Source: Amycolatopsis pithecellobii
GTDB taxonomy: Bacteria > Actinomycetota > Actinomycetes > Mycobacteriales > Pseudonocardiaceae
Direction of reading: 5' to 3'
NCBI RefSeq assembly: GCF_009707865.1
Contig: NZ_WMBA01000017.1
Location: 49,741 to 113,740, forward strand
Length of the DNA stretch: 64,000 nt
The position numbers and the translations under genes are program-made. A model generated the notes under the pieces. It was not told where the DNA came from, did no database searches, and saw nothing but the letters and a program-made list of their open reading frames with translations. Positions within the stretch are counted from its first letter, which is position 1. Each line of letters opens with the position of its first letter. Shown here piece by piece: positions 51,162-60,600 of the stretch.

Positions 51162-52127
51162 ATGCGTGCGAGCAGGTTGCTGTCGGTACTGCTGCTGTTG
51201 CAGAACCGCGGCCGGATGACCGCCGACGAGCTGGCGGCCGAGCTCGAGGTGTCGGTGCGGACGGTGTACCGGGACATCGAGGCACTGTCGGCCGCGGGTG
51301 TGCCGGTGTACGCGGATCGCGGCCGGGCGGGTGGATACCAGCTCGTCGACGGGTATCGCACACGCCTGACCGGGCTCACCGAGGAGGAGGCGCAATCGCT
51401 TTCCCTCGCCGGGCTTCCGGTCGCCGCCGCCGAACTCGGGCTGGGCACGGTACTCGCGGCGGCGCAGTTGAAGCTGTACGCGGCACTGCCCGCGGAGCTG
51501 CGGGACCGCGCGGGCCAGGTTGCGCAGCGCTTCTTCCTCGACGTGCCCGGCTGGTTCCGCGGCATCGAAAGCCTGCCGCAGCTGGCCGACGTCGCGCGGG
51601 CGGTATGGGAGAGTCGCCGGATCACCACCCGGTATCGGCGCTGGGACGGCAGTGCGGTCGATCGGGTGCTCGAACCGCTCGGCCTGATCCTCAAGGCGGG
51701 CAACTGGTATCTGGCCGCGCGGGTGCGCACCGGTGTCCGTACCTACCGGGTGTCCAGGATGGACAGCCTTGAACTGGGCGAATCCTTTGCCAGACCGGCG
51801 GATTTCGACCTCGAGGCGTACTGGCATGAGTGGTCCGAGCAGTTCGAACGGCGCATGTACCCTCGTGTCGCCGTGGTGCGGCTGTCGAGGCTGGGACGTG
51901 ACCTCGTACCGTTCTATCTGGGCGCGGTCGGCGCCCGCGCGTTGCGGGAATGCCGGGACGAGCCGGACGAGGACGGGTGGTTGCGAGTGGAGTTGCCGGT
52001 GGAGCCGGGTGCCCCGGCGCTCGGCGAACTGCTGCGGTTCGGCCCGGAGCTGCAGGTTCTCGAGCCGGCCGGGCTACGTGCGGAAGTCGCCGAAGCGGTC
52101 GCGAAGATGGGGGCGGGCTATGGGTGA
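51162..52127 (+). CDS. YafY/DeoR-type HTH regulator with WYL domain
   Basis: A 321-residue transcription regulator. The N-terminal HTH is 'MTADELAAELEVSVRTVYRDIEALSAAGVPVYADRG' (about 18-55). The WYL domain is in the second half ('GLILKAGNWYLAARVRTGVRTYRVSRM', with the WYL core as W-Y-L). It is divergent from the DUF3224 gene and overlaps the HemD-like gene by eight bases. An ATG nine bases upstream (51153) is an alternative start. WYL domains often bind ligands such as nucleotides; the signal is unknown. Confidence 0.88.
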   Translation: MRASRLLSVLLLLQNRGRMTADELAAELEVSVRTVYRDIEALSAAGVPVYADRGRAGGYQLVDGYRTRLTGLTEEEAQSLSLAGLPVAAAELGLGTVLAAAQLKLYAALPAELRDRAGQVAQRFFLDVPGWFRGIESLPQLADVARAVWESRRITTRYRRWDGSAVDRVLEPLGLILKAGNWYLAARVRTGVRTYRVSRMDSLELGESFARPADFDLEAYWHEWSEQFERRMYPRVAVVRLSRLGRDLVPFYLGAVGARALRECRDEPDEDGWLRVELPVEPGAPALGELLRFGPELQVLEPAGLRAEVAEAVAKMGAGYG

Positions 52128-52929
52128 TCTCACCGGGCGCGTGATCGGCGTGACGGCCGAGCGGCGCGCGGAGGAGTTCATCGGCGCCCTCGAACGCAAC
52201 GGTGCCACGGTGTGGCATGCGCCGACCATCCACATTGTCCCGTTGCCCGACGATGGACAGCTGCGCGCGGCGACCGAAGACGTGCTGGCCACGGACATCG
52301 ACCTGCTCGCCGTGACGACCGGGGCCGGGTTCCGCGGCTGGTTCGAGGCGGCCGAAGGCTGGGGGGTGGCCGGCCGGTTGCACGCGGCGCTCGACCGGGC
52401 CCGCATTTTCACCCGTGGCCCCAAGGGAAAGGGCGCGGTGCGGGGACGCGGGCTGGCCGAGGAGTGGTCGGCACCGCAGGAAAGCAACCGGCAGCTGTTC
52501 GAGCATCTGCTCGCGTCCGGTGTGGACGGTCAGCGGGTCGTGGTGCAGCTGCACGGTTCCCCGCTGCCGGAGCACACGGACGCGCTGGCCGAGGCAGGCG
52601 CGCACCTGATCGAGGTGCAGCCGTACCGGTGGGAATGGCCGTCCAATGTGGACCCTGCGCACCGGTTGCTGGACGGCGTGCTGGGCGGCAAGGTGCACGC
52701 GCTGGCGTTCACCAGCGCCCCGGCGACTGCGAACCTGCTGAGCCTGGCACGGGAACGGGGCAGTTACGAGGAACTGCTGCGGGCACTGCGCGGGGACGTC
52801 GTCTGCGCCTGCGTCGGCCCGGTCACGGCGGCACCGTTGACGGAGGCGGGAGTGCCGACGCTGCAACCGGAACGCCAGCGGCTGGGTGCGCTGGTGAAGC
52901 TGCTGGTCGCCGAGCTGGGAACCGATTAG
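52120..52929 (+). CDS. stand-alone HemD-like protein, paralog of NnaR N-domain
   Basis: A 269-residue uroporphyrinogen-III synthase-like protein. It shares long stretches with the NnaR HemD domain 4 kb upstream: 'GFRGWFEAAEGWG' against 'GFRGWIEAAEGWG', an identical 'SGVDGQRVVVQLHG', and 'AFTSAPATANLL' against 'PFTSAPAAASML'. It lacks the winged helix. By eye about half of the residues are identical, so it looks like a partial duplicate. It is co-translated with the WYL regulator. It could be a true HemD for siroheme/heme or a modulator of NnaR. Confidence 0.83.
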   Translation: MGDLTGRVIGVTAERRAEEFIGALERNGATVWHAPTIHIVPLPDDGQLRAATEDVLATDIDLLAVTTGAGFRGWFEAAEGWGVAGRLHAALDRARIFTRGPKGKGAVRGRGLAEEWSAPQESNRQLFEHLLASGVDGQRVVVQLHGSPLPEHTDALAEAGAHLIEVQPYRWEWPSNVDPAHRLLDGVLGGKVHALAFTSAPATANLLSLARERGSYEELLRALRGDVVCACVGPVTAAPLTEAGVPTLQPERQRLGALVKLLVAELGTD

Positions 52930-52938
52930 GCCCGTGAC

Positions 52939-53186
52939 TCAGTCCTGCATGGTGACTTCGTAGGTTTCCAGGTTCAGTGCCGTAAGTCCCGTCGCCGGAA
53001 TGCCCTCCTCCCGGATACCGGACAGAGCGAGATGATGACGACCTTGCCGGTCTCGGCGTCGGTGAGCAGGTAATAGCCTTTGAACCCGGGCATCTGGCGG
53101 GCGCCGGGCAACTGCTGCTCGGCGAGGCGGACGGCGCCGTCGAACCCTTCGGTCCCTGCCTGGGCTGTGATCACGCGCGCGAACAT
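52939..53186 (-). pseudogene. antibiotic-biosynthesis-monooxygenase-like gene, frameshifted
   Basis: From ATG 53186 the frame gives a normal ferredoxin-like ABM-type start ('MFARVITAQAGTEGFDGAVRLAEQQLPGARQMPGFKGYYLL') and reaches 'GKVVIISL'. It then leaves the family pattern (CPVSGRRAF) and stops at 52974. The neighbouring frame restores a plausible end ('EEGIPATG', then 'LETYEVTMQD') with a stop at 52939. A one- or two-base indel plus a small deletion explains both. A sequencing error is the main alternative. Confidence 0.6.
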
Positions 53187-53260
53187 CACTCTCCTTCAGG
53201 CTTACGGCGCACGGAATAGTGCGGGTCCAGGCTACGCGGAAGCCGCTGAGGAACAGGAAC

Positions 53261-54028
53261 CTAGGCGAGCTGGTCCTGGGTCGCGCCGCGCCGCCAGTAG
53301 CCGGTGAAGGTGATCGCGCTCTTGGCGAAGCCGCGCTCGCGCACGAGATGCCGCCGGGCGAACTTGACCATGCCTGCCTCGCCCGAAATCCAGCTGTACG
53401 GCGTGCCTTCGGGCAGCCGCGCGAACCGGACCGCGTTGAGCACCGATTCGCCGTGCGGGGCGGAGCCGCGGTGCACCCAGCGCACGTCGATGTTCCCGAG
53501 CGTCGTGAACCGTTGCTCCTCCGCGGGGCCGTCCACCTCGATGAACGCGTGCGCGATCGCGCCGGGCGGGAGCTGTTCGAGGATGGCGCCGATCGCGGGC
53601 AGCGCGGACTCGTCGCCGATCAGCAGCTGCCACTCGGTGTCCGGCGGCGGCAGGTGCAGGCCACCGGTGCCGAGGACGGTGACCTGGTCGCCCGGCTGCG
53701 CCGCGGCGGCCCAGGTGCCGGCCGGGCCGCCGTCATCATGGAGTACGAAGTCGATGTCCACCTCGGTGCCCCGGTGCGCGCGGATGGTGTAGGTCCGCAT
53801 CGGTGGCCGGGTCTCCTCGGGCATCGCGAGATACGTGCGGTACCACGATTCGCTGCCCAGGTCCGGAAGTCGCGGACGATCCTGGCCGGGCAGCGGGAAG
53901 AACAGCTTCACGTACGCGTCCGGGCAGGTGGCGGTGATCCGCCGCAGCTGCGCGCCGGTGAGGCTGACCCGTGCCATGTGCGGGCTGATCCGGCGTACCT
54001 GCTTGACCCGCGCGTCCGAGATGTCCAC
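53261..54028 (-). CDS. siderophore-interacting protein (FAD ferric reductase)
   Basis: A 255-residue ViuB/SIP-family protein. FAD binding shows as 'MRTYTIRAHR' (R-x-Y-T motif, about 77-86) and the NAD-side C-terminal domain as 'LIGDESALPAIGAILEQLP' and 'YSWISGEAGMVKFARRHL'. It reduces ferric siderophores in the cytoplasm to release iron. The GTG start at 54028 directly abuts an iron box, and no ribosome binding site is visible, so the mRNA may be nearly leaderless. Iron-dependent repression is expected. Confidence 0.9.
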   Translation of the reverse strand: MDISDARVKQVRRISPHMARVSLTGAQLRRITATCPDAYVKLFFPLPGQDRPRLPDLGSESWYRTYLAMPEETRPPMRTYTIRAHRGTEVDIDFVLHDDGGPAGTWAAAAQPGDQVTVLGTGGLHLPPPDTEWQLLIGDESALPAIGAILEQLPPGAIAHAFIEVDGPAEEQRFTTLGNIDVRWVHRGSAPHGESVLNAVRFARLPEGTPYSWISGEAGMVKFARRHLVRERGFAKSAITFTGYWRRGATQDQLA

Positions 54029-54047
54029 GAAGGGCAGGCTAACCTAA
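54029..54047 (-). promoter_or_regulatory. DtxR/IdeR iron box
   Basis: On the minus strand TTAGGTTAGCCTGCCCTTC agrees with the DtxR/IdeR consensus TTAGGTTAGSCTAACCTAA at 15 of 19 positions, including the whole left half. It ends one base before the GTG of the siderophore-interacting protein gene, where a bound repressor would block transcription. Confidence 0.75.
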
Positions 54048-54076
54048 GCATCGCTCGCGACGCCTCGTGACTCACC

Positions 54077-54364
54077 TCACTGTTGCCAGCGATACCTGCG
54101 CAGGTTGATCTTCTGCCCGTCGGCCAGGACTCCCTCGGCGCGCAGCAGTTCGAGCTGGCGGTGCGCGAGATGCGGCGCGGGAGTGCCGTTGGCGCGCAGG
54201 ATCCGGTGCCACGGCAGATCGTGCCCGTCCTCGGCGAGAATCCGGCCGATCATCCGCGGCGACGGCGCGCCGGCCACGGTCGCGATGTCGCCGTAGGTCG
54301 CAACCTTTCCCGCCGGCACGGACGCGATGACCTCCCGCACGCGCTCGTGCAACTGCTCGTCCAC
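54077..54364 (-). CDS. alkyltransferase-like protein (ATL)
   Basis: A 95-residue protein of the MGMT DNA-binding domain family. Where O6-alkylguanine transferases have the acceptor Cys (PCHR), this one has Trp ('DLPWHRILRANG'), the hallmark of ATL proteins. These bind alkylated guanine and hand it to nucleotide excision repair. 'VPAGKVATYGDIATVAG' is the winged-helix core. GTG 54364 is preferred over an ATG at 54418 since it fits ATL length. It corresponds to Rv3204 and lies divergent from adnA. Confidence 0.87.
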   Translation of the reverse strand: MDEQLHERVREVIASVPAGKVATYGDIATVAGAPSPRMIGRILAEDGHDLPWHRILRANGTPAPHLAHRQLELLRAEGVLADGQKINLRRYRWQQ

Positions 54365-54432
54365 GTGGACGAATTTACGCTCTGTGCGGGGCGGGTCACG
54401 ATTTTGTCGGACCCTCATGATTCCATCGACCC

Positions 54433-57400
54433 GTGAACACGCGTGGCACGGTGACGCGGCGGGCGCGGCTGATCCGCCGCCCCGCCGAACCGGTGCGCCC
54501 GCAGCACTGGGATCCCGCTGCGCGCGCGCTCATCGAACGTCCCGGCGGGTTCGCGCGGATCCTCGGCGGGCCGGGCACGGGCAAGACGTCGCTGCTCGCC
54601 AGCGCCGCGGCCGCCCGGATCGACGCCGGGGTGGATCCCGAGCAGGTGCTGGTCCTCACCACGTCCCGCCGCGCGGCGGACGCGCTGCGGGCGGACATCA
54701 CACGTCGCGGCACGTCGGGCGCGCACGGCCGCACGATCCGCGAGCCCATCGTCCGCACGGTGCACTCGTATGCGTTCGCGCTGCTTCGCCTGCAGGCCGG
54801 CGCGCGTGGCCTGCCACCACCCCGGTTGCTGTCCAGTCCGGAGCAGGATGTCGTGGTCCGCGAGCTGCTTGCCGGTGATCTCGAAGCCGGCGCGGAGAAC
54901 TGGTCCGATGAGCTGCGGCCCGCGTTGCCCGTGCCCGGGTTCGCCGAGGAGCTGCGGGATCTGCTCCTGCGCGCGGCCGAACGCGGGCTCGGCCCGGAGG
55001 ATCTGGTCAAGCTCGGCAGGCGCACGGACCGGCCGCCGTGGGTCGCGGCCGGCGAGTTCTGGAGCCAGTACGAGGAGGTCACGATCCTGCAGGGGGCCGG
55101 TGGTGCCCCGGCGCTCGACGCGGCCGAGCTGGTCGCCGGCGCGCTCGTCGAGATGGAGGGTGATCCAGACCTGCTGACCCGTGAGCAGGCCCGGATCCGG
55201 CACGTGTTCGTCGACGACGCGCAGCATCTCGACCCGCTGCAGTTCCGGCTGATCCGGCTGCTGGGCTCGGCGGCGGCGGATTTCGTGCTCGCCGGTGATC
55301 CGGATCAGGCGGTGTTTTCCTTCCGTGGCGCCGATCCCACGCTGCTCGCCGATGCGGATCCCAGCGGCGAGCGCACGGTGACGCTGACCCGTGCGCACCG
55401 GATGAGCGCCGAGGTGCACGCGGCGGTGACCAGGTTTGCGCGCACCCTGCCCGGCGCGAACGCCCATCGCCGGCCGCGGCCGGTGCCGGACGCCGAGCCC
55501 GGCGCGGTGAAGGTCCGCCTGCTGCCCACCCCGTCCGCCGAGGCGAGCTGGATCGCCGACCAGTTGCGCCGCGCGCATCTCACCGACGACGTCCCGTGGT
55601 CGCGAATGGCGGTGCTGGTGCGCTCGCCGAGCCGGTCTTTCCCCGTGCTGCAACGGGCTTTGCGCGCGGCCGGAGTGCCGATCGCGTCCGCCGCGGAGGA
55701 GCTGCCGCTGGCGAAACAGCCCGCCGTGCGCCCCCTGCTGGCGATCCTGCGCGTCGCGGACGATCCCGAAGTGCTCGACGTCGATCTCGCCGAGATGCTG
55801 CTGTCGTCGTCGCTCGGTGGCGCGGATCCGCTGGCGCTGCGGCGGATGCGGCGTGGTCTGCGCCGCCTCGAGCTGGCGAGCGGCGGCCAGCGCTCCAGTG
55901 ACGAGCTGCTGCTGGAAGTGTTGTGGGACAATGACAAACTCGGCGCGCTCGCGGCGGCCGAGGCCGCCCCGATTCGGCGGGTCGGCGCGCTGATCGAGGT
56001 GACGGCGGCGGCGATCCGCCGTGGCGCACCGGTCGAGCAGGTGCTGTGGGAGTTGTGGAAGGAGAGCGGGCTGCAGCCACGGCTGGTGCGGCAGTCCGCG
56101 CGCGGCGGCACGCTCGGTTCGCAGGCGGACCGGGACCTCGACGCGATCGTCGCGCTGTTCCACGCGGCCGGGCACTACGTGGACAGGCTGCCGAAGGCGA
56201 GCGTCGCGGCCTTCGCGGATTACCTGTCGTCGCAGAACATCGCCGGGGACAGCCTGGCCCCGGTGGCCGCGCGCGGCGAGGGGGTGTCCCTGCTGACGGC
56301 GCATGGCGCGGCGGGTCGCGAGTGGACGGTGGTCGCCATCGCCGCGGTCCAGGAGGGCAGCTGGCCGGATCTGCGGTTGCGCGGTTCCCTTCTGGGGGTG
56401 GAAAGGCTCGTCGACCTGTTGTCCGGTGTGGACGGTGACTCGGTGTCCGCGACGGCGCCGATCCTGGCCGAGGAGCGTCGCCTGTTCTACCTGGCGGCCA
56501 GCCGGGCGCGGGACACGTTGCTGGTCAGCGCGGTCGCCGGAGAGGACGAGCAGCCGTCCCGCTTCATCGACGACATCGAGCCGAACAGCGCCGACGAGTC
56601 CGGTGTGGACTCTCGCATGAAGCCGCCGGGGCGGTCGCTCGTGCTGGCCGAACTGGTCGGTGAACTGCGCAAGGCGGTGTGTGACAAGCGAACCGAGCCC
56701 GAGCGGCGAAAGCGTGCCGCGCGCCAGCTCGCGCGGCTGGCCGAGGCCGGGGTGCCGGGTGCGCACCCGGACTCCTGGTACGGGGTGCCCGAGATGTCCT
56801 CGGAGAAACCGTTGTACGGCACCGGTGACGTCGTGCGCATCTCACCGTCCACAGTGGATACCCTGCACAAGTGCCCGTTACGCTGGCTTGTCGAGCGGCA
56901 TGGCGGCAGTGACCCGGCGCAACTCGCGGCGGTCACCGGCACCCTGGTGCACGGTCTGGCGCAGGCCGCCGCGAGCGGAATGGACCAGGAGCAGCTGCGT
57001 GCAGCGCTCGACGAGGCGTGGGCGAAGATCGACGCCGGCGCGCCGTGGTTCTCCCGGCGTGAGCGCGGCCGGGTCGAGCAGATGGTGCGCAACTTCCTGG
57101 CCTGGCTGGAAACCAGCCGTGGTGAGCTGGAGCAGCTGGGGATCGAGCAGGACATCGAGGTGGAACTGCCGCTGGGGGAGGACGGCCTGCTGGTCCGGCT
57201 GCGTGGCCGGGTCGACAGGCTGGAGTCGGACAAGGACGGGCGGCCGGTCATCGTCGACCTCAAGACCGGCAAGAACGCGGTCACCGCGGCGGATGCCGAG
57301 CTGCACCCGCAGCTGGCCGCGTATCAGCTTTCCGTGCTACTGGGCGCGTTCGGCGAGGGGAAGCAGCCGGGCGGGGCGAAGCTGGTGTACCTCGCGAAGT

Positions 57401-57606
57401 CGAACACCAAAACCGGTGCCACGCAACGAGAACAGCCTCCGATGGACGGCGAGGGCGGCAGGCGCTGGCTGGAACTGGTGCGCGAGCTCGCCGTGTCCGC
57501 GTCCGGCCCTGGGTACCAGGCCAGCGAGAACAGCGACTGCGATCGCTGTCCCGCCAAGGGTTCCTGCCCGCTGCGGCCGGAGGGACGGCAGGTGACCGGG
57601 GGATGA
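54433..57606 (+). CDS. adnA: AdnA, helicase-nuclease subunit
   Basis: A 1057-residue UvrD-like helicase with a C-terminal RecB nuclease domain. Walker A is 'GGPGTGKT' (45-52). Motif II reads 'VDDAQHLD' (about 260) rather than DExQ, consistent with AdnA being the weaker motor. The nuclease core is 'VIVDLKTGK' (about 938) and the Fe-S cysteines are in 'KCPLRW' (about 814) and 'CDRCPAKGSC' (about 1035). With AdnB it resects DNA ends in mycobacteria (Rv3202c). ATGA overlap with adnB. Two GTCC-N5-GGAC sites lie inside (56421, 56598). Confidence 0.9.
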   Translation: MNTRGTVTRRARLIRRPAEPVRPQHWDPAARALIERPGGFARILGGPGTGKTSLLASAAAARIDAGVDPEQVLVLTTSRRAADALRADITRRGTSGAHGRTIREPIVRTVHSYAFALLRLQAGARGLPPPRLLSSPEQDVVVRELLAGDLEAGAENWSDELRPALPVPGFAEELRDLLLRAAERGLGPEDLVKLGRRTDRPPWVAAGEFWSQYEEVTILQGAGGAPALDAAELVAGALVEMEGDPDLLTREQARIRHVFVDDAQHLDPLQFRLIRLLGSAAADFVLAGDPDQAVFSFRGADPTLLADADPSGERTVTLTRAHRMSAEVHAAVTRFARTLPGANAHRRPRPVPDAEPGAVKVRLLPTPSAEASWIADQLRRAHLTDDVPWSRMAVLVRSPSRSFPVLQRALRAAGVPIASAAEELPLAKQPAVRPLLAILRVADDPEVLDVDLAEMLLSSSLGGADPLALRRMRRGLRRLELASGGQRSSDELLLEVLWDNDKLGALAAAEAAPIRRVGALIEVTAAAIRRGAPVEQVLWELWKESGLQPRLVRQSARGGTLGSQADRDLDAIVALFHAAGHYVDRLPKASVAAFADYLSSQNIAGDSLAPVAARGEGVSLLTAHGAAGREWTVVAIAAVQEGSWPDLRLRGSLLGVERLVDLLSGVDGDSVSATAPILAEERRLFYLAASRARDTLLVSAVAGEDEQPSRFIDDIEPNSADESGVDSRMKPPGRSLVLAELVGELRKAVCDKRTEPERRKRAARQLARLAEAGVPGAHPDSWYGVPEMSSEKPLYGTGDVVRISPSTVDTLHKCPLRWLVERHGGSDPAQLAAVTGTLVHGLAQAAASGMDQEQLRAALDEAWAKIDAGAPWFSRRERGRVEQMVRNFLAWLETSRGELEQLGIEQDIEVELPLGEDGLLVRLRGRVDRLESDKDGRPVIVDLKTGKNAVTAADAELHPQLAAYQLSVLLGAFGEGKQPGGAKLVYLAKSNTKTGATQREQPPMDGEGGRRWLELVRELAVSASGPGYQASENSDCDRCPAKGSCPLRPEGRQVTGG

Positions 57607-60600
57607 CCGTCAGCCCGGCCGAGGTCGCTGTCGCGCTCGGCCTGCATCCGCCGACCCCCGAACAGGCCGCGGTGATCGCCGCGCCCATCGAACCCGCGCT
57701 CGTCGTCGCGGGCGCGGGCGCGGGAAAGACCGAGACGATGGCCGCGCGGGTCGTCTGGCTGGTGGCGAACGGGGTCGTCACCCCGGAACGCGTGCTCGGC
57801 CTGACGTTCACCCGCAAGGCGGCGCGTCAGCTCGCCGAACGGGTACGGGCCCGGCTGCGGCGCCTCGCCGGTTCCGGCCTGCTGGACCGGGTCGATCCCG
57901 GTGGCGCGCGCCGCGCCGCCGTGCTCGCCGGTGAGCCGACGGTCCTGACCTACCACGCCTACGCCGGCCGGCTGCTGTCCGAGCACGGGCTGCGGCTGCC
58001 CGTGCAACCCGGCGTGCGGTTGCTGTCGGAGACCTCGTCGTGGCAGCTCGCGCACCGCGTGGTGTCCACATGGGACGATGATCTCGACACCGACCGGGTG
58101 CCGGCGTCGGTCACGGCGCAGCTGCTCGCGCTCGCCGGTGAGCTGGGCGAACATCTGGTGACCGAACAGCAGCTCGCCGAGTACAGCACCTGGCTGTGCG
58201 AGGTGATCGAGACCGCGCCGCGCGCCAAGGGGCAGCGCGCGGCCCTGCCCAATGCGCTCGCGGAAATCGCTGCGGCACAACGGTTCCGGCTCGCGCTCAT
58301 CCCGCTCGTCGAGGGCTACCACCGGCGCAAACGGGCCGAGGGTGCGCTGGACTTCGCGGACCAGATGTCGCTGGCCGCGCAGCTGGCCACCAGCCATCCC
58401 GAAGTCGCGCGCGGCGAGCGGGACCGCTACGGGGCGGTGCTGCTGGACGAGTACCAGGACACCGGGCACGCGCAGCGGGTGCTGCTGCGCGCCTTGTTCG
58501 GCGGGGTGGAGCATCCTCCGTTGCCGGTCACCGCGGTCGGTGACCCGGCGCAGGCCATCTACGGCTGGCGGGGCGCGAGCGCGGCCAACCTCCCGCGGTT
58601 CACCACGGACTTCCCCCGGTCCGACAACGGAAAGCTCGTGCCGGCGCGGGAATACGGTCTGCTCACCAGCTTCCGCAACCCGCCGGGGGTGCTCGTCCTC
58701 GCCAACGGCATCGCCGAACCGCTGCGTGCCCGCGGTCTCGGCGTGGCACGGCTGCGCGCCAGGGAAGACGCCGGACCGGCGGACCTGGAATGCGCGCTGC
58801 TGCCCGATATCCGCGCGGAACGCGAGTGGATCGCCGACGCGCTCGCGCGCCGCTGGTACGCGCACGTGGAGGCGACCGGATCGCCGCCGACCGCGGCCGT
58901 GCTGGTGCGGCGGCGTGCGGACATGGCGCCGATCGCGGCAGAACTGCGGGCGCGGGGCCTACCGGTCGAGGTCGTCGGGCTGGGCGGTCTGCTCGACGAA
59001 CCCGAGGTCGCCGACCTGTTCGCGACCCTGCGCGTGCTGGCGGATCCGCTCGCCGGTACCGCGGCGGCCCGGCTGCTGACCGGCGCGCGCTGGCGGCTCG
59101 CGGCGTCGGATCTCGCGACGTTGTGGCGGCGTGCCAACGAGATCGCCGCACCTGAGTCCACTGTGGACGAATTGTTCACCGAACGTGCCGAGCAGACCGG
59201 GCTTGTCGACGCGCTCGACGATCCGGGCGGCCCGGCGCGCTACTCCGAGGAGGGCTACCAGCGGATCCGGCGGCTGGCCGACGAGCTGACGAGGCTGCGT
59301 GCGCGGCTCGACCAGTCGCTTCCCGAGCTGGTGGCCGATGTGGAACGCACGATGTTGCTCGATGTCGAGTCGCTCGCCCGGCCGGGTGGCGCGGGGCGGG
59401 CGCATCTCGACGCGTTCGCGGATGTCGTCTCGGATTTCGCCGAAACCGCACCGGACGCCACGCTGATGTCCTTTGTGGACTATCTGCTGACCGCGGCGCA
59501 CGCCGAGGACGGGTTGACGCCCGGCGAGGTCGACGTCCTGCCGGACCGGGTGCAGGTGCTCACCGTGCATTCCGCCAAGGGGCTGGAATGGCAGGTCGTC
59601 GCCGTACCACATCTGGTGCGCGACGTGTTCCCGAACCGGCGGCGGTCCTCATCGTGGCTGCGCACGGCGACGTCGCTGCCGGCGCATTTGCGGGGTGATG
59701 CGCAGGATCTGCCGAAGCTGCGGGTGTCGATGGGCATGGACCGCAAGGAGATCGCCGAGGCCTTCGACATCCACGAGCAGAGCTTCGCCGAACGTGAGGC
59801 CGAGGAGGAGCGGCGGCTGTGTTACGTCGCGCTCACCCGATCCGAGCACGCCTTGATCACCTCGGGGCACTGGTGGAACGAGACGAGCGCACGCCCGAAG
59901 GGCCCGTCGGACTTCCTCGTCGAGATCTCGGCGCTCGGCGGTTCGTCCACCTGGGCCGATGAGCCCGCGGAAGACGACGAGAACCCGCTGGTCACCCAGA
60001 CCCGGACGGCGCGGTGGCCGGTGGACCCGCTCGGCGCCAGACGGTCCGCGGTCGCCGAGGGGGCGGAAATGGTGCTGGCCGCGCTGGAATCCGGCGAGTC
60101 CGCGGACGAGGAGGAAGACGATCCGGACGGCTGGATCGCCGACACCGACATCCTGCTCGCCGAGCGCGCGGCTGCCGCCGGGGCCGGCGAGCATGTCACG
60201 TTGCCGGGGCACCTGTCGGTGAGCCAACTCGTCGAGCTCGCCTCCGACCCTGGGGCGCTGGCCCGGCGATTGCGCAGGCCGGTTCCCTTACCGCCCAACA
60301 CTTTCGCCCGCCGCGGCACCGCTTTTCACGGCTGGCTCGAGCGGCGGTTCTCGGGTGAGCGGCTACTGGAGATCGACGATCTGCCTGGTGCGGCGGACGA
60401 GGCCGCCGCCCCCGACGAGGCGCTCGACGAGCTGCGCGCGGCGTTCGAGGCGAGCAGTTGGGCGATGCGCACCCCGCACGAGGTGGAGGTCCCGTTCTCC
60501 ACCGAGATCGACGGGGTGCTGGTGCGGGGCCGGATGGACGCGGTGTTCGCCGACCCCGACGGCGGCTGGACGGTCGTCGACTGGAAGACGGGCGCGGTAC

